From Thuidium tamariscinum (Eukaryota; Streptophyta; Bryopsida; Hypnales; Thuidiaceae), in contig OX344751.2 in assembly GCA_947034885.2 (NCBI GenBank), forward strand, positions 40,453,082-40,517,081: 64,000 bases of DNA, read 5' to 3'. Shown in pieces: positions 49,153-59,988 of the stretch. Position 1 is the stretch's first letter. Every line of letters begins with the position of its first letter. A model generated the notes under the pieces. The model made no database searches. It had not been told where the DNA came from and was given only the letters and a program-made list of their open reading frames with translations. The position numbers were made by a program, and so were the translations under genes.

Positions 49153-49445
49153 ACCCAGACCCTGGTGCGACCTAGCCCTTGGTGCGGCAGCCCTGGTGCG
49201 GCAGACCCTGGTGCGGGAGAGCCCCCCCAGCCAGCCACTCACGCCGGAACACGTGGCGGAGGGCCAGCGTGGCCGCGGGGAGGGGTCTGGCCACCCACGC
49301 CGGGACACGTGGCGCGGGGGCGGGGAGGCCCAACAACGGGGCGGGAGGGCCAGCGACTGAGCTGAGGTCTAGCGACTAAGCGGGAGGCCAGCGACTGAGC
49401 GTGGAGGTCCAGCGACTGAGCTGAGGTCCAGTAACTGAACTGACT
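49153..49445. repeat. GC-rich minisatellite island
   Basis: Three successive repeat types: ACCCTGGTGCGGC units (about four, 15 bp), a pair of units of about 60 bp with CACGCCGGRACACGTGGCG, and about five units of GAGGTCCAGCGACTGAGCT (about 19 bp). GC content is far above the AT-rich surroundings. The 60-66-codon frames here are repeat artefacts. Confidence 0.8.
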
Positions 49446-49930
49446 CGGTGAGTCCAGGCTACCAAGTTACATTTTGATCACAAAAATTTGATTTTCCTTG
49501 AAAATCTTTGGGTTGGCAGTAGAAGCCACAACCCCCTAATTTTTGATTTTCACTAAAAATCTAACAGTTGGGATTTCAAAAACTTGGTCACTAAATTCTC
49601 CGCAACATTCCGCCACCATAGCCAACTCTCTCTCTCCAAACTTTGCAACTCATTACAAAAACAAGAATGAAAGAGAGAAGGGAGGATTAGGAGATTAAGG
49701 CATCGGAACCTCAAGATTCATTAAAAAACTAATTGTTGGAGAATAATCACTATTGAATTTGGTTCTTCTTCCTTTGCTTTGACCTTTGTTTGCTTTAAAA
49801 ACTAATTTCTTAGGAATCTTACTATTGAGTTGATTCTTGTTCTTTAGGAATGTTCTTTGTTCTTTGGTAGTTAGTCATTAATTAGATTCTTAGAAGGTTT
49901 GGATTTTGTTGGTTTTGTTTTATTAGGCCT

Positions 49931-50145
49931 AATAAGCCAAAAAGGAAACAAAGAAATTGACAACTAATTTCCTTACAAACTAACGCAAATTCAAAATTAA
50001 TTAGATTTGAAAAGATTTGATGATAGTTTTTCGATTAAAATATTCTAATAAGCCAAAAAGGAAACAAACAAATTGACAACCAATTTCGTTAGAATTAAAG
50101 CAATTTCGAAAATCAATTGGATTTGAAAAGATTTGAAAGGGAATT
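49931..50145. repeat. Tandem duplication, about 115 bp unit
   Basis: AATAAGCCAAAAAGGAAACA occurs at 49931 and 50046. Each copy continues with AAATTGACAAC(T/C)AATTTC and ends with GATTTGAAAAGATTTGA. Confidence 0.8.
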
Positions 50146-50991
50146 TCCACCCAAATCATTTTAATTCAATTGGGATTTTTATCACATTAATTTTAGAATT
50201 AAAGAAAAACTAGAAACAACAAATAATGAATTATTAGATTGCCATTGATTTCTTTTGAACCTTAACAATTTAGGTAGACTAGTTAAATTGCAGCAATTTC
50301 TAATTACCGGGAATTTAGGAATTAAAAGGAATTACGCAATTAAATTAACGCTACATAACTTTAGTTTCTTTTAAAAACAGGACAAAATTAATTGACCAAC
50401 AACGTGAGAATTATCATGGATTAGATGGAGAACCGGGATGAGTTCGATGGCAAGGTTGTAGGAGAATATTTGCATATGATGATGTTTGACGACGGGACCA
50501 TGGAGATTTACGCAGAAGAGGTAAACCGCTCACATTTAATTTTCATTCTCATTGTTTTACTGTTAAGTTTCTTTTTACCAAATGCTTGAAATTAAATTTA
50601 GACACAATAATAGTTGATAGACTAGAATAGAGTATGATTGATTGGGTGAACTTTAGAGTAGAACAAGACAAAATTACAACCACGAAACTAGATTAAAACA
50701 CTTAAAAGACGTGACTAAAAGAGTTCATTGCTTGGAAGGCTTTCTTTTTTACCCAATTAGAAAGAAAACTCAATTAGACACAGGACCCGTTGTCCTGTTG
50801 TAAATTCCCACATAGTGTACAAATATATTATAATATGTTTTATTGGGTAGCTTCAAGGTGACGTTAATTCTTTGAATAACTTCAAGGTGACGCTGTTCTA
50901 TTGAGATGTACAACATCCATATAAGAACACGATTTGCCTTAGAGTTTCATTGGATTTTGTTGATGAGTTTAGTTTTCACATTACAACTAGA

Positions 50992-51450
50992 ATGTCGAAC
51001 TGGAGGGTTTTTTCTAAGTCTCAAGATGAAGAGCCTCAACCGGAGGCTGAGTTTGAACTTTCGTTGTCACAACTGCCGGATCAACCTCTTCTGCTGCGAG
51101 ATATTGTATTGCCGCGTGAGCATCCACGAGATGAAGCTGGGCCTTCTCGACCGCCAAAACAACCTCGTGTGGAGCAACGGTGGCACGGGAACCTTCAGCG
51201 AGATGCTCGAGCTTTGGTGATCTTATTGCAAGTTGGGTGTGTTGAGCCCGAAAGTCGTGAAGTGACGTTTGAAGGATGTTTTGAAGGTCTAAACGACGAA
51301 CAATATTTTGGTATGGTGAGGCCTATCGAAGGGAGTCGCGGTTACGAACGATGGTTAGAAGGACTGGTGAATCCTTTGACAAAGGCGGAACGTGCTGATT
51401 ATGTCGCCGCGACGATCAAACGCATCCTCAAGTTTCTGCAGATGGAGTGA
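50992..51450 (+). CDS. Unrecognised 152-codon ORF inside the TG...CA element
   Basis: The ORF from ATG 50992 (frame open upstream from about 50950) to TGA 51448-51450 has balanced codon use and a natural amino-acid mix, unlike neighbouring frames. The N-terminal third is acidic and Pro/Gln/Glu-rich (SKSQDEEPQPEAEFELSLSQ). The middle is basic (GPSRPPKQPRVEQRW). The C-terminal part looks folded (FEGLNDEQYFGMVRPIEGSR, then KAERADYVAATIKRILKFLQ, probably helical). No transmembrane segment or zinc knuckle. A possible first exon at 50431-50523 reads DEFDGKVVGEYLHMMMFDDG and ends at GAG/GTAAAC, but the only in-phase acceptor (GATGAG at 50967) is weak. It might be a retroelement accessory protein, a shortened gag, or a captured host exon. 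Confidence 0.4.
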   Translation: MSNWRVFSKSQDEEPQPEAEFELSLSQLPDQPLLLRDIVLPREHPRDEAGPSRPPKQPRVEQRWHGNLQRDARALVILLQVGCVEPESREVTFEGCFEGLNDEQYFGMVRPIEGSRGYERWLEGLVNPLTKAERADYVAATIKRILKFLQME

Positions 51451-53305
51451 AGCTTCGATTGGAACTCTAGTTTTTTACCTCTAATAAACATTTATTGAAT
51501 GTTAGTTCTTAGTTTTATATTTTGAGTATTTTATTTTAATCGCAATGTGATTAAATGTAGAATAAAGTTTTTATGATAGAAAAATTAACTTGGGGGTTTG
51601 GTGATAAGGGAGAGTGTGAATGGGGAAATGGTTGGAATCTTAGGTGGGGTCTTGGTAGGGGTATGGGTTGATGTGCCTCACCCCCTCACTTATGATGGGG
51701 AGGAAATTAGGGAAAAGATGCTTAGTTGGTATGTAGAGAGGGAAGTGTGTGTGTGTATTTTGGGGAGTTTTTGGCCGAATTTCGGGTTGATGTAGCTTAT
51801 TGAGCATTGAATCTTTAGAATTGAAACTTTGGCATCTGATTCCTTGTGATTAGACCTTTCCAAATTGTGCTTGCAAGTTGAATTTGGACTTGTGAATCAA
51901 AAGTTATAGAGTTTTGAAGTTGAGAGGACCTAAGGCCTTCCATTGAGAAGAGCAGAGGCTTCTTTGAGCCATAACTTTTGGAATATTTTTCATCTTGTCT
52001 TGAGATTTGGAGGGATTGTATATCATGGTAGTAGCTTTCCAAAAAGTCATCACTCATCTGATTTGGAGTTTGGAGGAGAAAGTTATGAGGAGTTGAAGGT
52101 CTGGAGGAAAATTGGAGTTTGGAAGGAGAAAGGCCGTGACTTGAAACGACCACAACTTTGGGTGTGTTTTTCATATGTCTTTTAAACTTTTGTGGAGTTA
52201 GTTTGTAGAATTTTCTATTCATAATGAGTTCATTCACTTCATTTGAACTCTTTCTGAAGAAGTTATAGAGTATAGAAGATAGGAAGGAGTGTAGCCTTTA
52301 TAGTTTAGAAACCCGAGACTTTGTTCCTTAATAACTTTTGGACAAAGTCTTAGTTTCTTATGAAACTTTCTGAGATTGTGAATATTAGTTTGAGGATTCT
52401 AAATTGCTATCACACTTGCAATTCGGGTTTGTAATTCAAAAGTTATAGAAAAACATAGAGGCAATAGTTGGTTGCCAAGGGATTTGAGGAACCTCTACTT
52501 TGCACTCTAATAACTTTTGGACAGTAGTTTAGATAAAGTTGAGATTTGGAGGGTGTTTTCCTTGTAAGGTTATCTTTCCAAAATACTATTACACTAAATA
52601 TTTGGAGACTTAAGCCATCTGTAGCACTAGAAAGAAGGTCGCAGCTAGTGAGAGGAGGAGGTTTCTAGTGTTCTTTGGGGTTCTTTGAAGTTCTTTGGGG
52701 TTCTTTGGGTTCTTTTGAAGACTTGAAGATTCGAAGGCCGTACATGCCGAGGACCTAGCCTTGTATTGTGGCTTGTGGCTCGATTTCATTTCTATTATTT
52801 CCAGCCAGTTTTGGAGGCTAGTTGAAAATTCAATTTCTGCATTGTAAACCTGTTGCGAGCCGTAGTTATCCAGTAAGCGCTCCATTTTGTGTTTGTGGCG
52901 ACGAAGTGGGGTTAATGGCCCACATGGTCGATCTTTTATGTTGTTCCCACTGATGAAAGGCGCTTCCTGATCATCGTGGGTTTGAAGTTTAGAGGCCCAT
53001 CATCCGGACGGTCACTCGTGTTGGCCGTCCCGTTTTACCCGTCCGAAGCCTTGTTTCTTATCACACACCTTCACCCTTGGCCCTATAGAGCCAGCCACAG
53101 AATAGGCCAACGGAAGAACAAGTGAAGATTCAAGTAGAGATTCAAGTGAAGATCAAGAGAAGATTCGAATTTTGAAGACTTACCCAACTTCACTCATCAA
53201 CGTGCAACCAGACACCCCGCGTGTTCCCTAAGCGCGCTCCTCTCTACCCGACACCGTGTGAAAAACTCTTAGCTCAAGGGTGGAGTTAGGAGCGCTCACA
53301 CATAG
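51451..53305. repeat. 3' part of the TG...CA element, repeated in reverse at 61-62.5 kb
   Basis: Non-coding. It contains many diverged repeats of AACTTTTGGA / AAGTTATAGAG phrases (51800-52600), a GGTTCTTTG cluster at 52674-52715, and GTGAAGATTCAAGTAGAGATTC repeats at 53120-53165. It ends GGAGTTAGGAGCGCTCACA. The last 1.5 kb or so has a diverged inverted counterpart at 61270-62497. Confidence 0.6.
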
Positions 53306-53655
53306 TAGGAAAGTATATTTCTATGGAAAAAATCTAAAATTACATTATTTTATGTCCTCCACATGCGTGCAAACAACACTCCCATTGCATGCAATTTCTG
53401 ACTATTGATAATAGAGCTGAGATTATTTTTTTGGTGAAATGTCATCACCATCAACTCTTTCCAAATTGAAAATTTTTAGATTCAAGAAAAATAATTTTCC
53501 CTATTTTTTACAAATAAAAATGTAAATATGCTCATTTTCATGAGGTTTTCTATTTTTCTAGTTCTCTTACTTGGAGAATTTTCCTATGCTTTTCCTTCAT
53601 AGGATACCTTCTTCTTTAAGGTTTATACATTAGACATATTTTTCATATTTTTTTA
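53306..53655. mobile_element. F1 MITE, right part (split copy)
   Basis: It resumes at TAGGAAAGTATATTTC exactly where the left part (46628-46917) stopped, counting the CATAG duplication. It parallels 18548-18890 and then stops near 53655, before the expected GCAATNACCC terminus. There TTAAAGTGTGCTTACGGCCAAG begins, so the end is lost. Confidence 0.8.
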
Positions 53656-54370
53656 AAGTGTGCTTACGGCCAAGATCGCGCGCATGCTACGACGTATTAG
53701 ACATATTTTTCATATTTTTCACTTTTTCACGTATGGACGGCCAAGATCGCACACTTTGGCCGTCCATGCGTGCGATTTTTTTTCTCTTGGCTCAAAGGTT
53801 TGTAAATTACAAATTTAAAGGAATATTTATGGAAACTCTTTTCACCATAATGCACCAGGTAGAACTATGAACAATTATGTTCCTATTACCAAAACTTTAT
53901 TTTGAACAATAGCCTTGTACAAGCAACTACTAATCTTCTTGGATTTGGGAGGGAGTGCCATTCCACCCAAACTAAGTAGTTTAAAAAGACCAAGTCTACA
54001 ACTTAAATAGGCTACTTTTTGACCTAAGATAGTAATTGTGAGCATCTCTGTATCTTCATGATTCTTTACTGAAAAGGTGCTAGGAGTCAAGACATCAAGT
54101 ACATTTACAAGAATTTGAGCCTAGTTCAGCCAGTGTTAAACTGCAAGCAGCAATCTTTAAACTGGCTAAATTGCGCTTCTATTCTACCAAATACAATCAT
54201 GCGCAAAATGTACATAATAGAAAATCTTGGAAAAAAAAAATTTCAGCCAAATTCACGGCTAATCTTCCAGTCGGATCGCAAATGTACACACGAACAAAGT
54301 TTTTTGTCGCTGACACGTACTCCAGTAGGATTCGCCGTTCGCACAGGTGCGATCTTGGCCGTCCATACGT
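53625..54370. repeat. Inverted GGACGGCCAAGATCGCAC sequences
   Basis: A 24-bp sequence containing ACGTATGGACGGCCAAGATC lies at about 53731-53754. Its exact complement is at about 54347-54370, with a shorter relative (ACGGCCAAGATCGCGCGC) at about 53667. The block TATTAGACATATTTTTCATA occurs before both left copies (53625 and 53695), so this part was locally duplicated. Two inverted copies about 600 bp apart may be the ends of an unclassified element. No target duplication was found. Confidence 0.45.
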
Positions 54371-55190
54371 CGCAGCAGCGGCGCCATCGGAGCCGTAGAA
54401 TTAGCTTAGGATTTGGGGCGGGTGTTTCCTTCCTCTTGCTTTGTGTTAGCGAGTGTTTGCCTGCTACTAATCATTTTGGAATTAATTCGCATTTACTCCG
54501 CTTATCCGCTCTGCTAGTCTGCTCACTCTGCTGCCGTCATCTCGTCGTCTGTCGCGCTTGATTCGTATTCATTTGCATTTGAAACGGCATATTTCGCGCT
54601 TGGAATTCCATATTTCCAATGAGGCCTTGAGGGCGCCAGTGCCAGACTGCTGTGAATTTGGAGGCGCAATGGCGCATTGGGTCGAGGCATTCACTGCAAT
54701 TGGGGATTGGTACTGTCATGGCAGAGATGGAAGGATTGCAACTTTCGAAGCTTGTAGATTGAATTGTGCAATGTTCGTTGAATTGAGCGTCTTTCGTTGC
54801 CTTAACGTTCTCCCCTTCTTGGATCGTTGAGCGAGTGAGCAACTGAGCAATTGAGCGGGACGATTGGATCGTTGAAGAAGTGAGCGGCAACAATTTCAAA
54901 TGGTGAATATAAACTCTCTTGTTGCCGCAAATTGCACCATTTGCTTTCATTTCAACCTTGGCTTGCGTCCTCAACCCCTCAGGCCAACTTTCAATTCTCA
55001 AATTTGCCTTGCATGCTTTGCTTTCTGGCTTCACTTGTCTTGCGTTGATTGTGTTGCATTATCGCCTTGGTGTCTTGGTCTATTGTGATCGCACTTGCTC
55101 GGGTGCTCGGGTGCTTGGATCCTCGGGTGCTTCCTTTTTTTCTATGATCGCACTTGTTGGAGTTGGTTTGTTGTGCAGGTTAGATTTGCG
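54371..55190 (+). other. GC-richer leader region of the hAT gene
   Basis: Less AT-rich than the flanks, with short uninformative frames on both strands. A pyrimidine-rich tract and TTGTTGTGCAG end at 55178, just before ATG 55191. This suggests a 5' intron in the transposase gene. Tandem GAGCAACTGAGCAATTGAGC-like words occur at 54830-54855. Confidence 0.4.
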
Positions 55191-57927
55191 ATGGCCCCGC
55201 GCTTGAAGCTCCCAGACAATTTCCGCGTCCGTTGCTTCGGATCGAGCCGCAACAGCAACGGGGTTGGGAAGTATTTGGTGCCCAACCCCAATGCTTATCG
55301 TGAGGAGCCGAATCAGCCGATGGACGCCGAAGAGATCGACGCCGAAGAGCGTGAGGTCACCCACATTTCCCAAACGCGCTTGTCCCAGTCATTGGCGCAA
55401 CCTGTAGTTGGCGATCCTCCTTCGGAGGAAACTGTTCTGTCCCCGGTGCTTCCCGATCCCACGCCGATTGTCTTGAGCGATGACAAGTGTACTGCTACGG
55501 GGAAGAGGAAGAAGGAAGGGCCTGTGAATCTCTCCCGCAAGAGAAGGAGGACTGCCCCTGCGACCATCACCCGCAGATGGCAAGAGGTGTGGGCTTGCCG
55601 CTTCACTTGGGCCGAGGGAGTTTTTGATTCCAATGGAGATCTCTCCGGCGTTGTGTGTCAAAGTTGTACCTCCATGACTGGGAGGAGGAAAGTGATGGTC
55701 CCCAAATTGGACAATCTTGAGAAGCATGAAGGTAAACGTACCTGCTTGGAGGACGGAGTGCCACTGCTGCACCTGAAGAAAGGTGATACTTTCACGAAGC
55801 TTGACTGCAAGCACCGTAAGCTTTGCAAAATGTGGGCCGGCAGAAAGCAAGCAGGCACTGTGGCAGACCAGCTCACGGCAGGTTTGGAGGCTGATCTCAA
55901 AAGAAAGGGAGTACAGTTCTCAACTCTTTTTCAGATTTTGACATATGGACGTCCAATGTGTGATTATGAGAGAGAGGAGAGCTTGTTGAAGCATTTGAAG
56001 GTTAAAAATCTGCCTCGTAAGCATTGGTCCGAAACCACTGGATGGGAGATGAGTGAGCATATTCATGGTTCTGTTTTGAATGCTTTGAGAGATGTTGTGC
56101 AATCTGCAAGGATTATATCTTTGAGTGCTGATGAAGTCACTGCAGTTGACAACACTTCCTAGATTGGAGTACATGTGTATGCCATGAACAACTGGGAACA
56201 AGTGCCTCACTTGTTGCACTTGTCATGTGTTACAGAGGGTGGTACTGCTGATCAACTAACTGGTGTGATTATGCAGGCTCTGTTACAGGAAGGTGGTCTT
56301 TCTCATGAAGAAATTGCCTCAAAAGTTGTTTGTTTTGGGGCTGATGGTGTGAGTACATTTCAGGGGCCTAGATCAGGAGTTACTACTCAAATTAGGGAGA
56401 AATGGGCTCCCTTTAGTTTGGGAGCAAGTTGTGTGAGGCACAGGCTCAATCTTGTTGTGGAGACTCTCTCCAAATACCCAATGGTGTCTCGGCTGGAAGG
56501 GCTCTTTCAGTCCATTTACTCTTATTTTTGCCGTAGTCACAAGCGCCATACTGAGCTGCAGAAGCTTACAAACCTCATGGAAACTAAGGGTCTGAAAATG
56601 TTGCGAAATGTAGATACTTGCTGGATCTCCATGAAGAGTCCGGCACAGCGTGTTTTGGCAGAGTATTCCACTTTGATGCTGAAAATGGGCTTGGATTTGA
56701 CGGGAGGGGTGGGGCAAAAACTGGTCACTACTGCTAGGGAGAACTTCGATCTCTTGACTGATGTTGAGATTCTGTTGTCTTTGGCTTGCTTTGTGCCTTT
56801 GGTTAACGCTATTCACAGTCTCATGAAGCTCTTTCAGAGCCGAGACATTTTTCTGTGCGACTTTATCCAAGCTGTGAAACTTTGTCAGGTTGAGTTGGCT
56901 CGACTCTTTATTGACAGCGCTACTGCTTTCAAGAAGGCCGATTTCCCGTTGTACTCTGATCTTACTTCGGTGCAGTCTAGCCAAGTTCCGATGAACTGGA
57001 ACGCAGTACCTGGGGATTCCGGAATTGCCCATCTGTACTTCATTTTGGGTGATAAAACCGTTTATGCACGCACGCATGACAAGCAAACGGGGAACCATGT
57101 GTTTGTGACCCAACAGGATTTCTATCGTGTCCAAGACACTGTTGAGCGGCAGTTTTCAGGTTTGAGTCTTCCTTCCAGGTTTCTTATTTTGATTCCCATT
57201 GTTTTTTTATTAAGTTGGTGTTTACTTTGAAGGTTCTGAATTTCTGATTGTATTATGTTCTGAACTTTTGATCATGATGCTTGTTCATAATGATGACAGA
57301 CATTGCACAGTCACTTTACTCGGAACTGGAACGTAGGTTCCCCTTGTAAGAGTTGCTGGACGCTTTCGGTATTGTGTATCCGCAATACTGGAGGCAGGAT
57401 GGGGCGGAGCAAAGTTTTTCTCATCACTTGGGAGTTCTGAAAGCTTTCTATTGCCATTCACGTTTGGTGAATAAGGGGCAGCCTTTGTATGAGGGTGGCC
57501 AGCCCCACACAGCGGCTGAAATCCTTTCAGCTTCTAAGCTGGACTTGCAGCAAGGATTGTTCAGAGTCACCATGAGTCCATGATGGCAAACAGTGAAGCT
57601 GCTTGCAGCGAGCCTTTGGATGTCAACCTTGTTGTTAAACTTTGGCGCAGGCTTTCACAATCCCGTCACTTGTGCAAATTGGTATCTGAATATTTCAAGT
57701 TGGCGGAGTTAGCATGCTATTTGGTCCTTGGATCAGTAGAAGATGAAAGATGCTTCTCTACTTTGAAGTTTCTTAAATCTTGTCAGCGGAATAGACTGGG
57801 GAAGCATTTACCCCTTGTCGTGCGAATGTATGGCCAGGAGTACTTTTCTTTGGAGGATTTCCCTTACAGGGAGTCGATTAACTCATGGAGAAATGCTGTC
57901 AAGGTCGGCAGGCAAGGGGATGTGTGA
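55191..57927 (+). pseudogene. Broken hAT transposase gene
   Basis: It starts at ATG 55191, after a likely 5' intron. Exon 1 (55191-57159) and a later exon (from 57300) join in phase across a GT/AG intron. N-terminal part: nuclear-type basic runs (KRKKE, RKRRR), then a BED-like zinc finger (CQSCTSMTGRRK ... LEKHEGKRTC, C-x2-C...H-x5-C). Catalytic core: SLSADEVTAVD, then VVCFGADGVSTFQG, then the C/H region SCVRHRLNLVVE. C-terminal part: a dimerisation motif like that of hAT, SVEDERCFSTLKFLKS followed by RNRL. The copy is dead: TAG at 56160-56162, TAA at 57347-57349, and a frame change near 57560-57583. Few lesions, so it is young compared with the MITEs. The nearest relatives by memory are ZNF862/KIAA1586-like hATs. 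A hAT-type end (minus strand CAGGGTTGGCTATGGC, ending 58703) may mark its 3' border; I could not find the 5' border. Confidence 0.8.
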
Positions 57928-58703
57928 TTTAGTATCCTTTTAAGTAAGTCAATTGAATTCTCAAATTTGAATTCTCCTTAGTTTTCATGAGGTTTTACCA
58001 GCTTTGCTGCTCACTTTCATGTGTTCCTTGATGATTAACATCACCTGGATTGATCTGGAGGTGGTTTGCAACGCTGGAGAGTGGAGATAGTTGGTGGGAT
58101 CGGTGGAGGTTCCAGCAGCTCTGTTTCGGAGTCGTTGCTCGCTGGAGCGATGAAATGCCGATGTGCTGCGGCAGTGGTCTTCCACTCTGGTTACTGTTTT
58201 AAAAAAAATACTAACTCCCTAATGTGTTTGTGTTGTGTGCAGAACTTGTTTTGTAATACTAACCCTAATGATGTGTTTTGTTGTTTGTTGTTTGTGTGCA
58301 GAACACTGGCGCTGCACTTGGGCAGCCTTGCAATTGCAAGAAGGGTTCAACTCCCTTGCCAGTGACAGTGTTTGTCAAGTTTAAAAAAAAAAAACAATTG
58401 CATAATCAATGAGAACACAAGTGAAAGTGGAAAATTTTAAACTTCATTCCAATAATTGCATCACAAAATCGCCAATGTTTGCAATCATCTATGAATCACT
58501 TAGCACTTCCAAACACTATTGGGAAAACAGATTAGCCAAATGTTTAACTTACACTGGTTCTGACTTAGCAATTCGGTGCTATGTAAAAAAAAATAGGGAG
58601 TTATATTGCCCCCTTTTTTACAGCAAAGTAAAAGCCATATTTCCGAAAAATAGGGGGCTGTCGCAGACATGGCGATTTATTCACCCTGCCATAGCCAACC
58701 CTG
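57928..58703. other. 3' part of the hAT element, non-coding
   Basis: No conserved frame. It contains two TTTGTGTGCAGAAC words (around 58230 and 58300) and A-rich runs. CATAGCCAACCCTG ending at 58703 looks like a hAT terminus (complement CAGGGTTGGC). The 8 bases after it, CTAAGTGA, should recur before the element's other end, but I did not see them. Confidence 0.35.
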
Positions 58704-58879
58704 CTAAGTGACGTATGACCGTTCTGGGATCGCTGACTGCAAGGGTTTAATTAGCCCCCTTTAGATTGTTTAACTCATGGGGCTAAAGGATCCCAAGCCT
58801 ATTTTTACAAATGTCAAAGGTAAAATAATATTCTTTTAGAATTTCTTTGGTAGAAACCAGTGTGCCTGCTAGAAAAATA

Positions 58880-59145
58880 TATGACAAAAATTTCAATTCA
58901 AAACCATTAATTTAAACCAGTCAATAGTAAGAAAAATCTATAAATGTCAAAATGTGACAAATTAACAAAATTGACTTTTAAATATAAAAATATTTTTAAA
59001 AATTTCGAAAAATTGTGGGATACATTTAAGATCAAGAAATCTAGACACATATTTTTTGGTTTTAGCATTTAGTTCATAATTCAAAAGTTATAGGGTTCCA
59101 AAATTGAAAGGCAACAAAATTGGTAAGTATTTCTTGCAGTCACCC
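58880..59145. repeat. F1 remnant, right end only
   Basis: It ends GTATTTCTTGCAGTCACCC at 59145. The upstream blocks (AACAAAATTGACTTTTAAATA, GTTCATAATTCAAAAGTTAT) match the left third of the 18256 copy in reverse. The rest of the element is missing. Confidence 0.6.
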
Positions 59146-59988
59146 TAGCTATTTTCCCCCCAAGTAATCCACTCTGTTAGGCCCACTTCAAATGGAGGAT
59201 TTAGTATCCTTAGTTAAATAATAGAAAATCAATGCCAATGGGAAGGAAGAATGACAGAAGGAAGTCAAATAATGGATCAAAAACATTTGAACGAATTGCT
59301 TTTAACAAAGATGGATAGGGCAATGAGCAATTGAGCATTAGAGAGGCGATTGATGGACAAGTAGTCAACTAGTAATAAAGTACACTACATTTGGCTCATG
59401 CAAGGTTGATGGTGATTCTTTTGGCACCATCACCAAGGGTGGCTACAACTACAAACTATCCACCAATGTTTTTTTTTCATTTAGGGGTGGGTGCTTCTTT
59501 TTCACTAGAAACCAAGTGTGGATGGGCCATGTGGATTTTTCTTTCTTTTATTTGGCATTTTTTTTGTCAAATAATTGACTACAACACAAATTTTTTCCTT
59601 TGAATTTGATATAGCTAGCTACTTTTTAGATTTGAATATTGCCCAAAATGGCGACTACGGATTCTTCTTTGGTGGAATTTGGGCTACTAGAACTACACAA
59701 TTAAATTGTTTTAGGCTACCTTTTTTTAATTATTGTAAAGTTCTGTAGACAATTCTACAATACATGACAAAATCCAACATAAAAATGGCAATTTTATTTT
59801 AACTAAAAATTAAACAAAATTGGTGGAAAAGGGGTTAGAAAAATACGACTTCCAAAAAATGTTCCTAGTTCACCTACCTCTAAAACTATCTACACTTGAC
59901 CTGTAGACAAACACAAGTAATCTAATGCTTGATTTAGTGCAATGCCAAAAAGTTAGATGAGGTCTCAAGTCTCAACATTTGCACAATG
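59146..59988. other. AT-rich intergenic sequence, nothing recognised
   Basis: Only a chance 70-codon frame at 59391-59603. Confidence 0.5.

Larger units (their letters stand above)
46918..53305. mobile_element. 6.39 kb TG...CA element, LARD-like or giant solo LTR
   Basis: It splits an F1 copy: CATAG precedes TGTGAGCCCTC at 46918 and follows GAGCGCTCACA ending at 53305. So it has a 5-bp target duplication, TG...CA ends and an 11-bp terminal inverted repeat with one mismatch. These are signs of an LTR-retroelement insertion. I cannot find a direct repeat of its first or last few hundred bases inside it, nor any gag, protease, RT, RNase H or integrase. It could be one very long solo LTR, or a non-coding derivative with degenerate LTRs. 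A DNA transposon with short TIRs is a less likely alternative. Features inside: TATATAAG at 48482, a direct repeat (period about 83) near 48742-48880, a GC-rich minisatellite at 49153-49445, a duplication of about 115 bp at 49931-50145, and an ORF at 50992-51450. A related inverted copy of its right end lies at 61270-62497. Confidence 0.7.

Noticed and set aside
50528..50534. Internal GCTCACA as a possible LTR boundary inside the 6.39 kb element
   Set aside because: No primer-binding site follows and the flanking bases do not repeat the element's right end, so one 7-mer is not evidence.
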